In this document: positions 8,031 through 17,232 of the stretch, one piece after another | How the letters are laid out: each line of letters begins with the position of its first letter | Numbering within the stretch: position 1 is the first letter of the stretch | From: Anaeromassilibacillus sp001305115 | GTDB taxonomy: Bacteria; Bacillota; Clostridia; Oscillospirales; Acutalibacteraceae | Length of the DNA: 64,000 nucleotides | Direction of reading: 5' to 3' | Assembly (NCBI GenBank): GCA_042854365.1 | Contig: AP031437.1 | Span: 1,736,001-1,800,000, forward strand | Notes under the pieces: generated by a model | Told to the model about the DNA's origin: nothing | What the model saw: the letters and a program-made list of their open reading frames with translations, nothing else | The model's database searches: none | Made by a program: the position numbers and the translations under genes

Positions 8031-8480
8031 TCACCCGACAATCTTTTTCAGTTCCGCCATCAAGCGTTCTGCGGATTCATCATCCCGCGTCACAACAAAG
8101 ATGGTGTCATCCCCCGCCAATGTTCCCACAACCGACTCCCAATGGAGCCCGTCCATAGCGGCACAGATCGCCTGAGCCATACCGGTCAGCGCCTTAATAA
8201 CGACGATGTTTCTGGCACAGTCGATCGAGAGGGAAGAATCCGCCAGTAAAGAGAAAAATTTTGAGGACAGATCCTTTCCCGTCTCCTTACCGGTCGAATA
8301 ACGGTATTTGCCATCGTTGGAGAGCGTTTTTACCAACCGCAATTCCTTAATATCGCGGGAAACAGTCGCCTGTGTCACATCGAATCCATCTTCCCGAAGG
8401 CGCCGCAACAGTTCTTCCTGCGTGTCAATGCTGTATTCGTTGATTAGCTCTAAAATTTTGGCATGCCGCCTCGTTTTCAT
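8031..8480 (-). CDS. argR: Arginine repressor ArgR
   Basis: 149-residue hexameric DNA-binding regulator that uses arginine as co-repressor (or co-activator for catabolism). The N-terminal winged helix (KTRRHAKILELINEYSIDTQ; TQATVSRDIKELRLVK) and the C-terminal oligomerisation/arginine domain (GTLAGDDTIFVV) are both present. The ATG at 8480 has GGAGAGGAG just upstream. A longer frame to 8522 is open but lacks an SD. It begins 2 bp after the nadK stop. A candidate target in this window is the ABC transporter promoter at 37238-37266. Confidence 0.95.
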   Translation of the reverse strand: MKTRRHAKILELINEYSIDTQEELLRRLREDGFDVTQATVSRDIKELRLVKTLSNDGKYRYSTGKETGKDLSSKFFSLLADSSLSIDCARNIVVIKALTGMAQAICAAMDGLHWESVVGTLAGDDTIFVVTRDDESAERLMAELKKIVG

Positions 8481-8481
8481 T

Positions 8482-9339
8482 TCAGGATCTCCTCTCCGCG
8501 AGTTTTTGATTGAGTACTTCATAGAAATTGTTCTGTTTTAATTTTATAATTTGCGCCCGATAACCTGAGCGCTTGATATAGATGGAGCAACAGTCTGGCA
8601 CAGGAACAGCGCGCTCCCCATCCACAGTCAAAAAGATTTCGCTGTCTGCATCCCGCACGGCATGGACCTCTAGCACCGCATCACCGCCAAAGACCACGGT
8701 CCTTGCAAACAACGAGTGCGGGCAAATGGGTGTCAACAAAATACATTCCATGCTGGGATCGATCACCGGCCCGCCCGCGGACAGGGAATACGCAGTAGAC
8801 CCGGTGGGCGTTGAAAAGATCAAGCCGTCTGCACGGTAGTCACACATATTGGAGCTATTGAACAGCACCTTGAAATCCAGGATACGAGAGAGCGACCCGC
8901 GGGCAATCACCGCATCATTTAATGCATAGTAGGTCTGATGTAAACCGCCCAGGACCGAATCCACCTGTAAAAGAATGCGGTTTTCCACCGCATACCGGCC
9001 GGACACCAGCTGTTCGAGCTGTTCGAGCTCATCCACCTCCAGGCCCGCTACAAATCCCAAACGGCCTACGTTGATCCCCAGGACAGGTTTTCCGGCCATC
9101 GCTGCATGTTTTGCTGCATGGATGATCGTCCCATCTCCTCCGACGGCGACAACCACATCGCAGGCGTCCAGTCCTTGATAAAAATCCTCACAGAATTGGA
9201 CCCCCCTCGCTGGAAACGCCTCTTGATAACGCTGATCCATCGAGACGGCTGTGCCAAACCGGTGCAGCTGGTCAATGATACGCTCCGTGTGGAATTGTGC
9301 ATCCTTTTTGGTCAGATTTGGCATGACAAAGACAATCAA
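8482..9339 (-). CDS. nadK: NAD kinase
   Basis: Phosphorylates NAD+ to NADP+. The diagnostic motifs are GGDG at 67-70 (AVGGDGTIIHAAKHA) and the NAD-binding STPTGSTAYSLSAGGPV in the C-terminal beta domain. Its 285 residues are normal. The start is a TTG that overlaps the tlyA stop as TTGA, with GGTGGTGAG as SD, so translation is probably coupled to tlyA. An ATG five codons downstream is an alternative but would remove part of the first beta strand. Part of the dxs-tlyA-nadK-argR-recN string. Confidence 0.95.
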   Translation of the reverse strand: MIVFVMPNLTKKDAQFHTERIIDQLHRFGTAVSMDQRYQEAFPARGVQFCEDFYQGLDACDVVVAVGGDGTIIHAAKHAAMAGKPVLGINVGRLGFVAGLEVDELEQLEQLVSGRYAVENRILLQVDSVLGGLHQTYYALNDAVIARGSLSRILDFKVLFNSSNMCDYRADGLIFSTPTGSTAYSLSAGGPVIDPSMECILLTPICPHSLFARTVVFGGDAVLEVHAVRDADSEIFLTVDGERAVPVPDCCSIYIKRSGYRAQIIKLKQNNFYEVLNQKLAERRS

Positions 9340-10154
9340 TGCGACTCACCACCATTTAACACTGTGTGTGATTCCGACACCAGCGCTGGAATGTCCAATG
9401 GGACACAGTGCGGCTGTTCTGCCTTGGATAGAAATACCAGGTACTCGATGTTCCCCTCCGGGCCTTTTACCGGGGAATAAGTCAGTCCTTCCACTGAGTA
9501 GCCGTGCTCCAACACAAATTGAACAATTTTATCCACCACTTCCACGTGGATGGATGGCTCACGCACCACGCCCTTTTTCCCAACCTTGCCACGTCCAGCC
9601 TCAAATTGAGGTTTTATGAGACAAACCGCCTGTGCGCCATCCGCCATAAATTGTCTTGCCACGGGCAAAACCAAACATAGCGAAATAAAGGAAACATCCA
9701 CACTGAAAAAGTCCACTGGTTCGGGGACTTGCTCTGCAGTCAAATAACGCACATTGGTGCGCTCCAAATTCACCACACGCGCATCCGTACGCAGTTTCCA
9801 AGCCAGTTGGCCATACCCAACATCGATGGAATACACCTTACGCGCGCCATTCTGCAACATACAATCTGTAAAACCGCCGGTGGAAGCGCCGATGTCCATG
9901 CAGACCTTGTTTTCCAGGGAAATGGGAAATTGTTCCATGGCCTTTTCCAGTTTTAAACCACCCCGACTGACGTAAGGCAGCGTTGCCCCGCGCACTTCGA
10001 TCTTTGCCGAAGCCGGCAGCATGGTGCCTGGTTTGTCGGATTTTTGATTGTCCACGTAGACATTGCCTGCCATAATCATCGCGCGCGCTTTTTCCCGGCT
10101 CTGCGCGAACCCCTGCTCAAAAAGCAGGCAGTCCAACCTCTTCTTTTCTGCCAC
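9336..10154 (-). CDS. tlyA: TlyA family rRNA 2'-O-methyltransferase / hemolysin-like protein
   Basis: 272 residues: an N-terminal S4 RNA-binding domain (about 1-60, with RLDCLLFEQGFAQSREKAR) joined to an FtsJ-like Rossmann methyltransferase (DIGASTGGF near 87-95 binds SAM; DFFSVDVSFISL is the acidic motif). TlyA of other bacteria methylates 2'-O of 16S and 23S rRNA and affects capreomycin sensitivity. The start is GTG at 10154 with AGGAG 7 bp away. The gene follows dxs by 65 bp and overlaps nadK by 4 bp. Confidence 0.9.
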   Translation of the reverse strand: MAEKKRLDCLLFEQGFAQSREKARAMIMAGNVYVDNQKSDKPGTMLPASAKIEVRGATLPYVSRGGLKLEKAMEQFPISLENKVCMDIGASTGGFTDCMLQNGARKVYSIDVGYGQLAWKLRTDARVVNLERTNVRYLTAEQVPEPVDFFSVDVSFISLCLVLPVARQFMADGAQAVCLIKPQFEAGRGKVGKKGVVREPSIHVEVVDKIVQFVLEHGYSVEGLTYSPVKGPEGNIEYLVFLSKAEQPHCVPLDIPALVSESHTVLNGGESH

Positions 10155-10219
10155 TTTTTAACTCCTAATCAAGATGTTCTACCCTCTATGGGAGAATCCA
10201 TCCTTATCTCTATTTCAAA

Positions 10220-12070
10220 TTATGTCCAATTTTGGACTGCATCGATCACGATGCGATACATTCCATCCGCATCCAACCGCAAATCGTGCAGCGATTCCTT
10301 CATGGTCGCATGCCGCACAAATCCACGGATCGCATGCAGCATATAAACGCCCTGAAAACCGGCCTGATGTAGCAAATGCTCAAAATGCTCACCCACACCG
10401 CCCTGTTCGATTCCTTCCTCAAAGAAGAAAACACGCTTTGCTCCCTTCGCTGCTTCCACCGCCTCGGGAGGGATCGGCTTGATCCGGTTGAGCTTGATAA
10501 TCCGCACAGAAATTCCTTCTGCTTTCCAGCGAGACAGCGCTTCACAAGCAAAGGAGAACAACCGGCCATACGTCACCAGTACGGTGTCTGCCTGTCCCTC
10601 TCCGTAGAAGCAAAACGCCTTTCCGTTCGGCCGGTAATCATATGGGCGGAACAACTGCCCTCCGCGCGGATAGCGAACCGCCGTCACACCGTCGCAATCA
10701 TACAGCGCGGTGTGCAAGGTCTCCCGAAGTTCATCGTAATAAGCCGGGGAAAACACGGTACAATTCGGCACCGTATTCAAAAAGGCTGCGTCAAAAATCC
10801 CCTGATGGGTTTCGCCATCCTCACCCACCACGCCTGCACGGTCGATGGCAAAGGTGACTTTGAGATTTTGCAGCGCTGCATCGTGGATGATCTGGTCGTA
10901 TCCGCGTTGTAAAAATGTGGAGTAGATTGCGCACACCGGACGCATCCCTCCGGCTGCAAGTCCTCCTGCAAATGTCACTGCGTGCTCCTCTGCGATACCC
11001 GTATCAAAAAAACGGTCTGGAAAGCGCTTGCCAAACTCGGTCAAACCCGTCCCCATTTGCATTGCCGCTGTGATAGCGCAGACGCTTCGATCATTAGCCG
11101 CTATCTCGCAGAGATATTGGCCAAATTGGCTGGAAAAATCCTCTCCGCTGGAGAGCTTTTTTCCCGTATGGACGTCGAATTTGGAAATCCCATGAAATAC
11201 ACCGGGATTTTCCTCCGCAAAGGAGTACCCTTTTCCCTTTGCAGTAATCACATGCAGCAGGATGGGGTGCTCGATGTGCTTGGCGTTCTCCAAAACTTCC
11301 AAAAGCTGCGGCAGGTTATGCCCATCGAACGGGCCGTAGTAGATAAAGCCCATATCTTCAAACAGCGTATTGTTGTACAGCAGGTGCTTAACCGCCGTTT
11401 TTGCACCCGAAATCGCGCGGTGCAAAGACGGCCCCACTCCCGGCAATTTATCCACTGCAGATTCCAAATTCCCTTTTGCACGCAAATAGCCGGGCTTCGT
11501 GCGAATCTGCGCCAGATAGCGCGCCATAGCCCCTACACTGCGGGAAATCGACATTTTATTGTCATTCAGAATAACAATAAAATTTTTCGGGAATCGCCCC
11601 GCATTATTTAGCCCTTCATAGGCCATCCCGCCTGTCAGAGACCCGTCCCCGATCACGGCAACCACATGCCCTGGCTCATGACGAATCTTTTTTGCCACAG
11701 CCATCCCGTACGCTGCTGAAATGGCCGTACTTGCATGCCCTGCATTAAAAGGATCGTACGGACTTTCCGCCCGGTTTGGATAGCCACATAGCCCGCCCCG
11801 CGTTCGGATGGTGTCGAGCTGCTCCCGGCGTCCAGTGAGAATCTTATGGGTATACGCCTGATGCCCCACATCCCAGACAATTTTATCCTGTGGCGCACGA
11901 AACACTCTATGTAGAGCAACCGTCAACTCCACGACCCCCAGATTGGAGGCCAAATGACCGCCATTATTGGCGACCGTATGAATGATTTTTTCCCGAATCT
12001 CCGAACATAGCAGCTCCAGTTCCTTTTCAGAAAGATTCTGCAAATCGTCCGGCCGGTTGATTCGATTCAT
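10220..12070 (-). CDS. dxs: 1-deoxy-D-xylulose-5-phosphate synthase
   Basis: First enzyme of the MEP isoprenoid pathway: pyruvate plus glyceraldehyde-3-phosphate to DXP, using thiamine diphosphate. Seen are GGHLASNLGVVELT near the N-terminus, the ThDP/Mg motif GDGSLTGGMAYEGLNN, the transketolase pyrimidine domain (GIAEEHAVTFAGGLA) and the C-terminal domain. About 616 residues, as usual. Two ATGs lie 12 bp apart; the second (12070) is preferred because GGAGAA is spaced 6 bp before it. It follows folD by 45 bp. Prenyl synthase ispA, which acts later in the pathway, is 33 kb away. Confidence 0.95.
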   Translation of the reverse strand: MNRINRPDDLQNLSEKELELLCSEIREKIIHTVANNGGHLASNLGVVELTVALHRVFRAPQDKIVWDVGHQAYTHKILTGRREQLDTIRTRGGLCGYPNRAESPYDPFNAGHASTAISAAYGMAVAKKIRHEPGHVVAVIGDGSLTGGMAYEGLNNAGRFPKNFIVILNDNKMSISRSVGAMARYLAQIRTKPGYLRAKGNLESAVDKLPGVGPSLHRAISGAKTAVKHLLYNNTLFEDMGFIYYGPFDGHNLPQLLEVLENAKHIEHPILLHVITAKGKGYSFAEENPGVFHGISKFDVHTGKKLSSGEDFSSQFGQYLCEIAANDRSVCAITAAMQMGTGLTEFGKRFPDRFFDTGIAEEHAVTFAGGLAAGGMRPVCAIYSTFLQRGYDQIIHDAALQNLKVTFAIDRAGVVGEDGETHQGIFDAAFLNTVPNCTVFSPAYYDELRETLHTALYDCDGVTAVRYPRGGQLFRPYDYRPNGKAFCFYGEGQADTVLVTYGRLFSFACEALSRWKAEGISVRIIKLNRIKPIPPEAVEAAKGAKRVFFFEEGIEQGGVGEHFEHLLHQAGFQGVYMLHAIRGFVRHATMKESLHDLRLDADGMYRIVIDAVQNWT

Positions 12071-12115
12071 CAGGTTCTCCATTCGAAAGTCCCCAGTGTT
12101 TCACTGTGGGCCGGG

Positions 12116-12973
12116 TTACATCGAAAGCCCGTTTTGTAGCCGGGCCGCTGTTAACGTATTGCGCAGCAACATCGCAATCGTCATGGGTCCTACGCCACCT
12201 GGAACCGGAGTGATATATCCAGCAACCTTCTCGACCTCTGCAAAGTCGACGTCACCACAGAGCTTACCATTTTCATCGCGGTCCATCCCCACGTCAATTA
12301 CCACTGCACCTGGCTTTACCATATCCGCTGTCACGAATTTCGGCTTGCCGACCGCAGCTACCAAAATGTCCGCACGCTGGCAGATTTCCTTAAGATTTTG
12401 GGTTTTGCTATGACAAATGGTCACAGTCCCATGGTTGTGTAACAAAAGCATGGCCATTGGCTTGCCAACGATATTGCTTCGCCCGATCACGACGCACTCT
12501 TTGCCCTGGATCTCAATGTTTTGAGACCGCAGCAATTCGATAATACCCGCCGGTGTACAGGGCAGGAAATGGAAATTACCGATCATGATGCGGCCAACAT
12601 TGGATGGATGGAACGCATCCACATCTTTCTCCGGAATAATTGCCTCCACCACGGCTTCTTCATCCAAGCCCTTCGGCAGCGGAGACTGGACCAAAATTCC
12701 GTTGATGTCTTTCTTGGCATTCAATGTGCGAATGAGTTCCATAAGCTCATCCTGCGTTGTAGTCGCCGGCAGGGCATACTCCTCGGAATAAATCCCTGTC
12801 TGTGCGCAGGCTTTCTTCTTGTTGTTTACATAAGTGCGCGATGCGGGGTCGTCCCCGACAATAACCACCGCCAGGCCCGGTGTGACGCCCTGCTTTTTGA
12901 GCGCCTCCACCTCTTCTGCTACCTGCGTGCGTACATTTGCCGATACTGCCTTTCCATCGATCAACTTTGCCAT
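12116..12973 (-). CDS. folD: Methylenetetrahydrofolate dehydrogenase / cyclohydrolase
   Basis: Bifunctional enzyme interconverting 5,10-methylene-, 5,10-methenyl- and 10-formyl-THF, supplying one-carbon units for purines, fMet and SAM cycling. Typical motifs are SRTYVNNKKKAC (catalytic Tyr and Lys), GILVQSPLPKGLDE, the NADP-binding IGRSNIVGKPMA and the C-terminal ITPVPGGVGPMT. 285 residues. The ATG at 12973 sits 9 bp after AGGAGG; the in-frame TTG two codons earlier would be too close. It lies 24 bp after lgt and 45 bp before dxs, so it is part of one operon. Confidence 0.95.
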   Translation of the reverse strand: MAKLIDGKAVSANVRTQVAEEVEALKKQGVTPGLAVVIVGDDPASRTYVNNKKKACAQTGIYSEEYALPATTTQDELMELIRTLNAKKDINGILVQSPLPKGLDEEAVVEAIIPEKDVDAFHPSNVGRIMIGNFHFLPCTPAGIIELLRSQNIEIQGKECVVIGRSNIVGKPMAMLLLHNHGTVTICHSKTQNLKEICQRADILVAAVGKPKFVTADMVKPGAVVIDVGMDRDENGKLCGDVDFAEVEKVAGYITPVPGGVGPMTIAMLLRNTLTAARLQNGLSM

Positions 12974-12997
12974 TTCCAAAATCCTCCTATACCGATC

Positions 12998-14176
12998 TTA
13001 GTCTTCCTGTTTCCCATTGTCCAGAGCCTCATCGACCTCTTCTGGGGCCACCTGCGTCCCCTCGCCTGCTGGAGATTCCAACGGCGTCTTCAGTGTGGTC
13101 AATGTAGGCTCTTCCCCTTCTGCCGGTTTTTCCTGGGAGTTCTCCCGCATTGCCGCCGGCTCTGGTTCTTCCTTCCCCTCTTCCGGCTCTCCAACCCCCT
13201 CAGGCTCCTGATTCGCCTCTGCAATGGCTGGCTCCGGGCCATCTTCTTTTTCAAAGTTCTCCAACGTTTCTTCCCCTTCCGTCTCCAAAGAAACATCCTC
13301 TGTCTCCATCAATTCCTCGGGAATGGTCTCCTTGAGGGCATTCATCGCCATCACTTTGGCAGAGCCGCATCCGGAGAGGCTGGTGCGGTTGCGGAAGATC
13401 ACCAAAAAGATCACGCCCACCAGTACCGTAGCTGCAGCCACCAGTTGAGAAACACGTAGATCGAAGAATGGAGTCAGCAGGCTGTCCGTGCGCAACCCTT
13501 CGATAAAGAAACGTCCAATCCCATACCATACCAAATAGAGAAGGAATACCTGCCCGTCATATCTTCTGAGCTTCCGGCAGAAGATATGTAGCAGGACGAA
13601 TCCCAACAAACACCATACCGACTCATAGAAGAAGCAGGGATGCACCGGACCGTTTACCACGGCGCGAGTTCCCTCGCTGACCATACCCCAGGGCAGATCC
13701 GTCTGGCTGCCAAACGCCTCTTGATTGACAAAGTTTCCCCAACGGCCGATACCCTGTCCGATCAAAAAGCCCAATACCGCAATGTCCAACACAGCGGGAA
13801 TTCTCAATTTGCAGATCTTTGCCGTGATTACGCCACCCAAAAGGCCGCCGATGATTCCTCCGTAGATGGCAAGTCCACCTTCGCGAATATTAAAAATCTG
13901 CATCGGGTCGCGAATATACAGATCGCCAGGATAGAAAAGTACATAGTAGAGCCGTGCCCCGATGATGCCGGTGACCATGCCGACCAACACACAGTTGACC
14001 AACTTGTCGCTGTTGATGTTCATCTTTTTACAGCTGAACATGGCATACAGGAATGCCAACATAAACCCAACGGCGATGATAATGCCGTACCAAGCAATCG
14101 GGGTATCCCCAATGCGAAAGGCTGTGGGGTCCACATGGAATTCCCAGCCGAGTTTCGGAAATTGTACAGTATACAT
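12998..14176 (-). CDS. lgt: Prolipoprotein diacylglyceryl transferase with acidic C-terminal tail
   Basis: Integral membrane enzyme that transfers diacylglycerol from phosphatidylglycerol to the lipobox cysteine of prelipoproteins. The core (about residues 1-270) has seven predicted membrane segments and the Lgt signature GIGRWGNFVNQEAFG, with REGGLAIYGG upstream. After about residue 275 there is an unusual extension of nearly 120 residues, very rich in Glu, Pro and Gly, with no hydrophobic segment, so the protein is 392 residues instead of about 270. Whether the tail is cytoplasmic follows from topology and is inferred. SD AAGGTGG precedes the ATG. Upstream is the terminator of the M16 gene; downstream is folD. 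Confidence 0.93.
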   Translation of the reverse strand: MYTVQFPKLGWEFHVDPTAFRIGDTPIAWYGIIIAVGFMLAFLYAMFSCKKMNINSDKLVNCVLVGMVTGIIGARLYYVLFYPGDLYIRDPMQIFNIREGGLAIYGGIIGGLLGGVITAKICKLRIPAVLDIAVLGFLIGQGIGRWGNFVNQEAFGSQTDLPWGMVSEGTRAVVNGPVHPCFFYESVWCLLGFVLLHIFCRKLRRYDGQVFLLYLVWYGIGRFFIEGLRTDSLLTPFFDLRVSQLVAAATVLVGVIFLVIFRNRTSLSGCGSAKVMAMNALKETIPEELMETEDVSLETEGEETLENFEKEDGPEPAIAEANQEPEGVGEPEEGKEEPEPAAMRENSQEKPAEGEEPTLTTLKTPLESPAGEGTQVAPEEVDEALDNGKQED

Positions 14177-14202
14177 TTCAAATCCACCTTCCCCGCGCGC
14201 GG

Positions 14203-14258
14203 TAAAAAATCAGGAAAGCCGCCAAGCTCCGCGCGGGAAGCCTGGCGGTTTGATTTTT
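14203..14258 (-). terminator. Terminator between yfmH and lgt
   Basis: Minus strand CCGCCAGGCT pairs with AGCTTGGCGG around a GC-rich loop, followed by CTTTCCTGATTTTTT. It separates the peptidase pair from the lgt-folD-dxs group. Confidence 0.75.
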
Positions 14259-14279
14259 CTTTGTTGAAAGTCGTGCGTT

Positions 14280-15560
14280 TTAGTCCACCGGGTACACCAC
14301 TGATAAGGCGGAATATGCCGGGTCCAGCGCTTCTTCCAAACGCTTTTGGACGGAGTCCAGCTTCGCATTCGCCAGTTCATCGATGTAAGAATACAACTCG
14401 CGGCCGGCAAAGGCGAACACTGCCATTGAGTTCGCAATATTGTCCACACTGTTTAAGGCGGCAATGTTTCTGCCATACAACGCTTTTTTCGCACGCTGGA
14501 ACGCCTCCGGGTCAATACCGTCCCGGCGCAAGCGCTCCGTCTCCGCGCGAATTTCCTCAGCCACGCGGTCCGGGTCCTTGGACTCTCCGGAGAAGATGAC
14601 GGATGCATACCCTGGTCCTTCAAAATACTCATACCCAAAGGAAGATTCATTAATCAATCCCGCATCCAACAAGCGGCGGAACAGAGGAGAAGCGTCGGAA
14701 GCCATCAATTCCAGTAGAATCTCTGTCTCTGCAAGCTCCTTGGTCGTGCGGCGGCTTACTGCATTTTCTTTAAAGCCCAGCTGAAACAGAGGCGTCACAA
14801 CCGAGAGCTTTTGTTCCACCCGCGTCTTGACCACTTCACGCGGCTCCTCTTCGAAGATGCGCTCAATCTCCACAGGCTTCGAAGGCTTGAGCATGCGGTC
14901 GCAGAGATCGAGAACTTTGTTCAGCTCCACGTTGCCAGCAACGCAAAGGACCATGTTATTCAAATTATAGAAGGTGTGATAGCAGCGGTAAAGCAACTCC
15001 GGCGTAATTTGGGCAATGCTCTCCACTGTACCCGCGATGTCCACCTTGACCGGATGCTTGTGATACAACGCCTCCAGAAGATTGAACATCACACGCCATT
15101 GCGGATCGTCGTCGTACATGCGAATCTCCTGGCCGATAATCCCCTGTTCCTTTTGTACCGTCTGCTCGGTAAAATAGGGGGACTGTACAAAGTCCAGCAG
15201 GATCTCCAACGACTCATATACATTCTCTGTACAGGAGAACAGATAACAGGTTACGTCAAAGGAGGTGTATGCGTTTGCATTGGCTCCTGTCTTGGCATAG
15301 CGCGCGAATGCATCTCCATCCTCGCTCTCAAAGAGCTTGTGCTCCAAATAATGGGCGATACCAGCCGGTACGGTGCAGGCATCCGCTTCATCCGAGCGCT
15401 TAAAGGTAGTATCCACAGACCCATAACGGGTACCAAATACCGCGTAAGTGGAATTGTTCTGTTCCTTTGGATAGACGAAAATACGAAGGCCGGAGGGATG
15501 CTTCACTTCATAGTACCGATCCCCCACACGGTCGCTCTTGACTTCTCGAATCACGTTCAT
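14280..15560 (-). CDS. yfmH: M16 family zinc peptidase, YfmH type
   Basis: 426-residue pitrilysin-fold protein. The inverted zinc motif HYLEH (in GIAHYLEHKLFE) and the downstream Glu region (EQGIIGQEIRMYDDDP) are intact, so this is the catalytic half of a pair. The partner at 15557-16840 lacks the zinc motif. In Bacillus the homologous pair (YmfF/YmfH) is linked to EF-P 5-aminopentanol modification, from which current database names derive; that role is not tested here. Translation overlaps the partner by 4 bp (ATGA). A terminator follows. Confidence 0.88.
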   Translation of the reverse strand: MNVIREVKSDRVGDRYYEVKHPSGLRIFVYPKEQNNSTYAVFGTRYGSVDTTFKRSDEADACTVPAGIAHYLEHKLFESEDGDAFARYAKTGANANAYTSFDVTCYLFSCTENVYESLEILLDFVQSPYFTEQTVQKEQGIIGQEIRMYDDDPQWRVMFNLLEALYHKHPVKVDIAGTVESIAQITPELLYRCYHTFYNLNNMVLCVAGNVELNKVLDLCDRMLKPSKPVEIERIFEEEPREVVKTRVEQKLSVVTPLFQLGFKENAVSRRTTKELAETEILLELMASDASPLFRRLLDAGLINESSFGYEYFEGPGYASVIFSGESKDPDRVAEEIRAETERLRRDGIDPEAFQRAKKALYGRNIAALNSVDNIANSMAVFAFAGRELYSYIDELANAKLDSVQKRLEEALDPAYSALSVVYPVD

Positions 15561-16840
15561 TGTGCATCCTCCCCATTTCCCACCAGGCAGTACACGGTGT
15601 CCAATGTCACACGGTTGGCAGCGTCGATGATTTCCTGCCGGGTGACCGCATTGATCTGTGCAGCCGCCTCATCAGGCTGCTGCGAATGGCTGGCAAAGGT
15701 CTGGGAAAGATACCAGTTTTCCAACCCACCCAAGGAGTCAGAGAGCGTACGGTAACTGTTGCAGAGGCTCATCTTGGCCGCCTCCACTTCGCTCTCGTCA
15801 AAATGGCCTTGCTTGACCTCATCGAGCTGGCGCAGGATTTCTTCCCTTGCACGCTCGATATTTTTGGCCTCCACACCGCTCTGTACCAGCAGAATTCCCT
15901 TCATGCTGTTGTAAGATGCGCTGCAATAATAACACAAACTCAACTTTTCCCGTACATTCAAAAAGAGTTTGGAGTTCGGCGTCCCCCCAAAAAGAGCCGT
16001 CATCAAGCGTGTTGCAGGCACGGCTTCGTCCGGCGTTGCCGTTCCTGCGCGGAAGCCCAAAACAAGCTTCCCTTGCGCTACATCCATCTTCTCTGTGACC
16101 TCATGTACCTGTTCCGCAGAACGAACGACCATCGTCGTACAATCGGCGGTCTTTCGGCCGCCCAGTTTCTCGAATGCGGCGCGGAACCCCTCATAGACCG
16201 GCTCCGGGTCACAATCGCCCAACACCATCAGTTCTACCTTCGCCGTATCCAGAAGGCGCTTCCACGCCTCCGTCAATGCAGGGCGCTGCACCTGCGCAAT
16301 GTCCTCCTTGCCGCCATAGCGATTAACGCCATACGGCTCATCCGCACACATAATGGCTTCACAACGCTGACGGGCATACGTGCGCTTGTCGCTATATTCG
16401 GAGTCGATCAACTCCACTGTCTGGCGTTTCTCCTGTTCAAAGCCGTCCTCCGGAAACAATCCGTCCACCAGCGGCGGGTCAAACAAAATGCTGCAAAGAA
16501 GCTTTGCCAGCTCCCCTGAGATGGCTTCCCCTTCCAATGCATAGCGGTCTGCAATACCGGACGCTGAGAGAGATAGCACCTGCAAATCGCCGAGCTTCTG
16601 GACGTCCGCATTCAGAGACGCCCCATAGAGTTCTGCGAGCCGCTGGCCTAGCTTGGTAAAATCGGGATATTCCCGGCTGGCCCGACTGAGTAAAAACGGC
16701 AAAAGCGCATTCTCTGCCGCGGTCTGCCGGCTCATCGGCACGATCAGATGGGCAGAAATGCGCATCGTTTTGAACTTCGTATCACGAATACTTCTAAAAT
16801 TGACGCCGTCACAAATGACGCGCTGTTCAATTCCGATCAT
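15557..16840 (-). CDS. yfmF: M16 family protein, YfmF type (non-catalytic partner)
   Basis: 427-residue M16-like protein with the usual half-barrel repeats (LFPEDGFEQEKRQTVELIDSEYSDK; FGGTPNSKLFLNVREK) but without HxxEH, so it should be the inactive subunit that forms the closed chamber with YfmH. ATG at 16840 has GGAG 8 bp upstream. It begins the transcription unit behind an extended -10 promoter at about 17015, with a leader of roughly 170 nt in which I see no known regulatory element. Confidence 0.87.
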   Translation of the reverse strand: MIGIEQRVICDGVNFRSIRDTKFKTMRISAHLIVPMSRQTAAENALLPFLLSRASREYPDFTKLGQRLAELYGASLNADVQKLGDLQVLSLSASGIADRYALEGEAISGELAKLLCSILFDPPLVDGLFPEDGFEQEKRQTVELIDSEYSDKRTYARQRCEAIMCADEPYGVNRYGGKEDIAQVQRPALTEAWKRLLDTAKVELMVLGDCDPEPVYEGFRAAFEKLGGRKTADCTTMVVRSAEQVHEVTEKMDVAQGKLVLGFRAGTATPDEAVPATRLMTALFGGTPNSKLFLNVREKLSLCYYCSASYNSMKGILLVQSGVEAKNIERAREEILRQLDEVKQGHFDESEVEAAKMSLCNSYRTLSDSLGGLENWYLSQTFASHSQQPDEAAAQINAVTRQEIIDAANRVTLDTVYCLVGNGEDAQ

Positions 16841-17014
16841 TCCATCATCTCCATATTAAAAATCAACCTGCAAACAGAAACCATAAGCTGCATTGCGGCC
16901 CCAATCGCCATAACCGTTCCACGGCATATGGACCGCTGTATTGTCTCCATAAGCATGATTACATACACGGAATCAAAACTTCCCATTGCCCGATTCCGAT
17001 TGGTTCGCGAAGTT

Positions 17015-17043
17015 ATTATAGCACACCATCCCTGTTAAGAAAA
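17015..17043 (-). promoter_or_regulatory. Extended -10 promoter of yfmF-yfmH
   Basis: Minus strand TGCTATAAT: -10 TATAAT at 17015-17020 with an extended TGn. The -35 position (TTTTCT, 17038-17043) is poor. It points away from the plus-strand promoter at 17109. Confidence 0.6.
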
Positions 17044-17108
17044 GGAAAAATCTATGAACATACAAAAAATGCGGCTATTTATACACCGTCCTCCCCATAG
17101 TCTGTGCC

Positions 17109-17137
17109 TTGCCATTCCTCTGACACGATGGTATAAT
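17109..17137 (+). promoter_or_regulatory. sigma-A promoter of the EamA transporter
   Basis: TTGCCA (17109-17114), 17-bp spacer, TATAAT (17132-17137). Transcription would begin near 17144, about 90 bp before the proposed start codon. Confidence 0.8.
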
Positions 17138-17232
17138 TTACAAAAAGAAAAGTGGGTTGTTTTTGAACGGAAGAAGCGGGATTTTTGTATTTTTTTCGGA
17201 TGGGCGGCCACGATTCAAAACTTCTAAAAAGA

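Noticed and set aside
13640..14599. 319-codon plus-strand frame antisense to lgt and yfmH
   Set aside because: It spans two minus-strand genes and a terminator; codon pattern and absence of SD show it is a shadow.
15560..16519. 319-codon plus-strand frame antisense to yfmF
   Set aside because: Fully antisense to a well-identified M16 gene, no SD, no domain.
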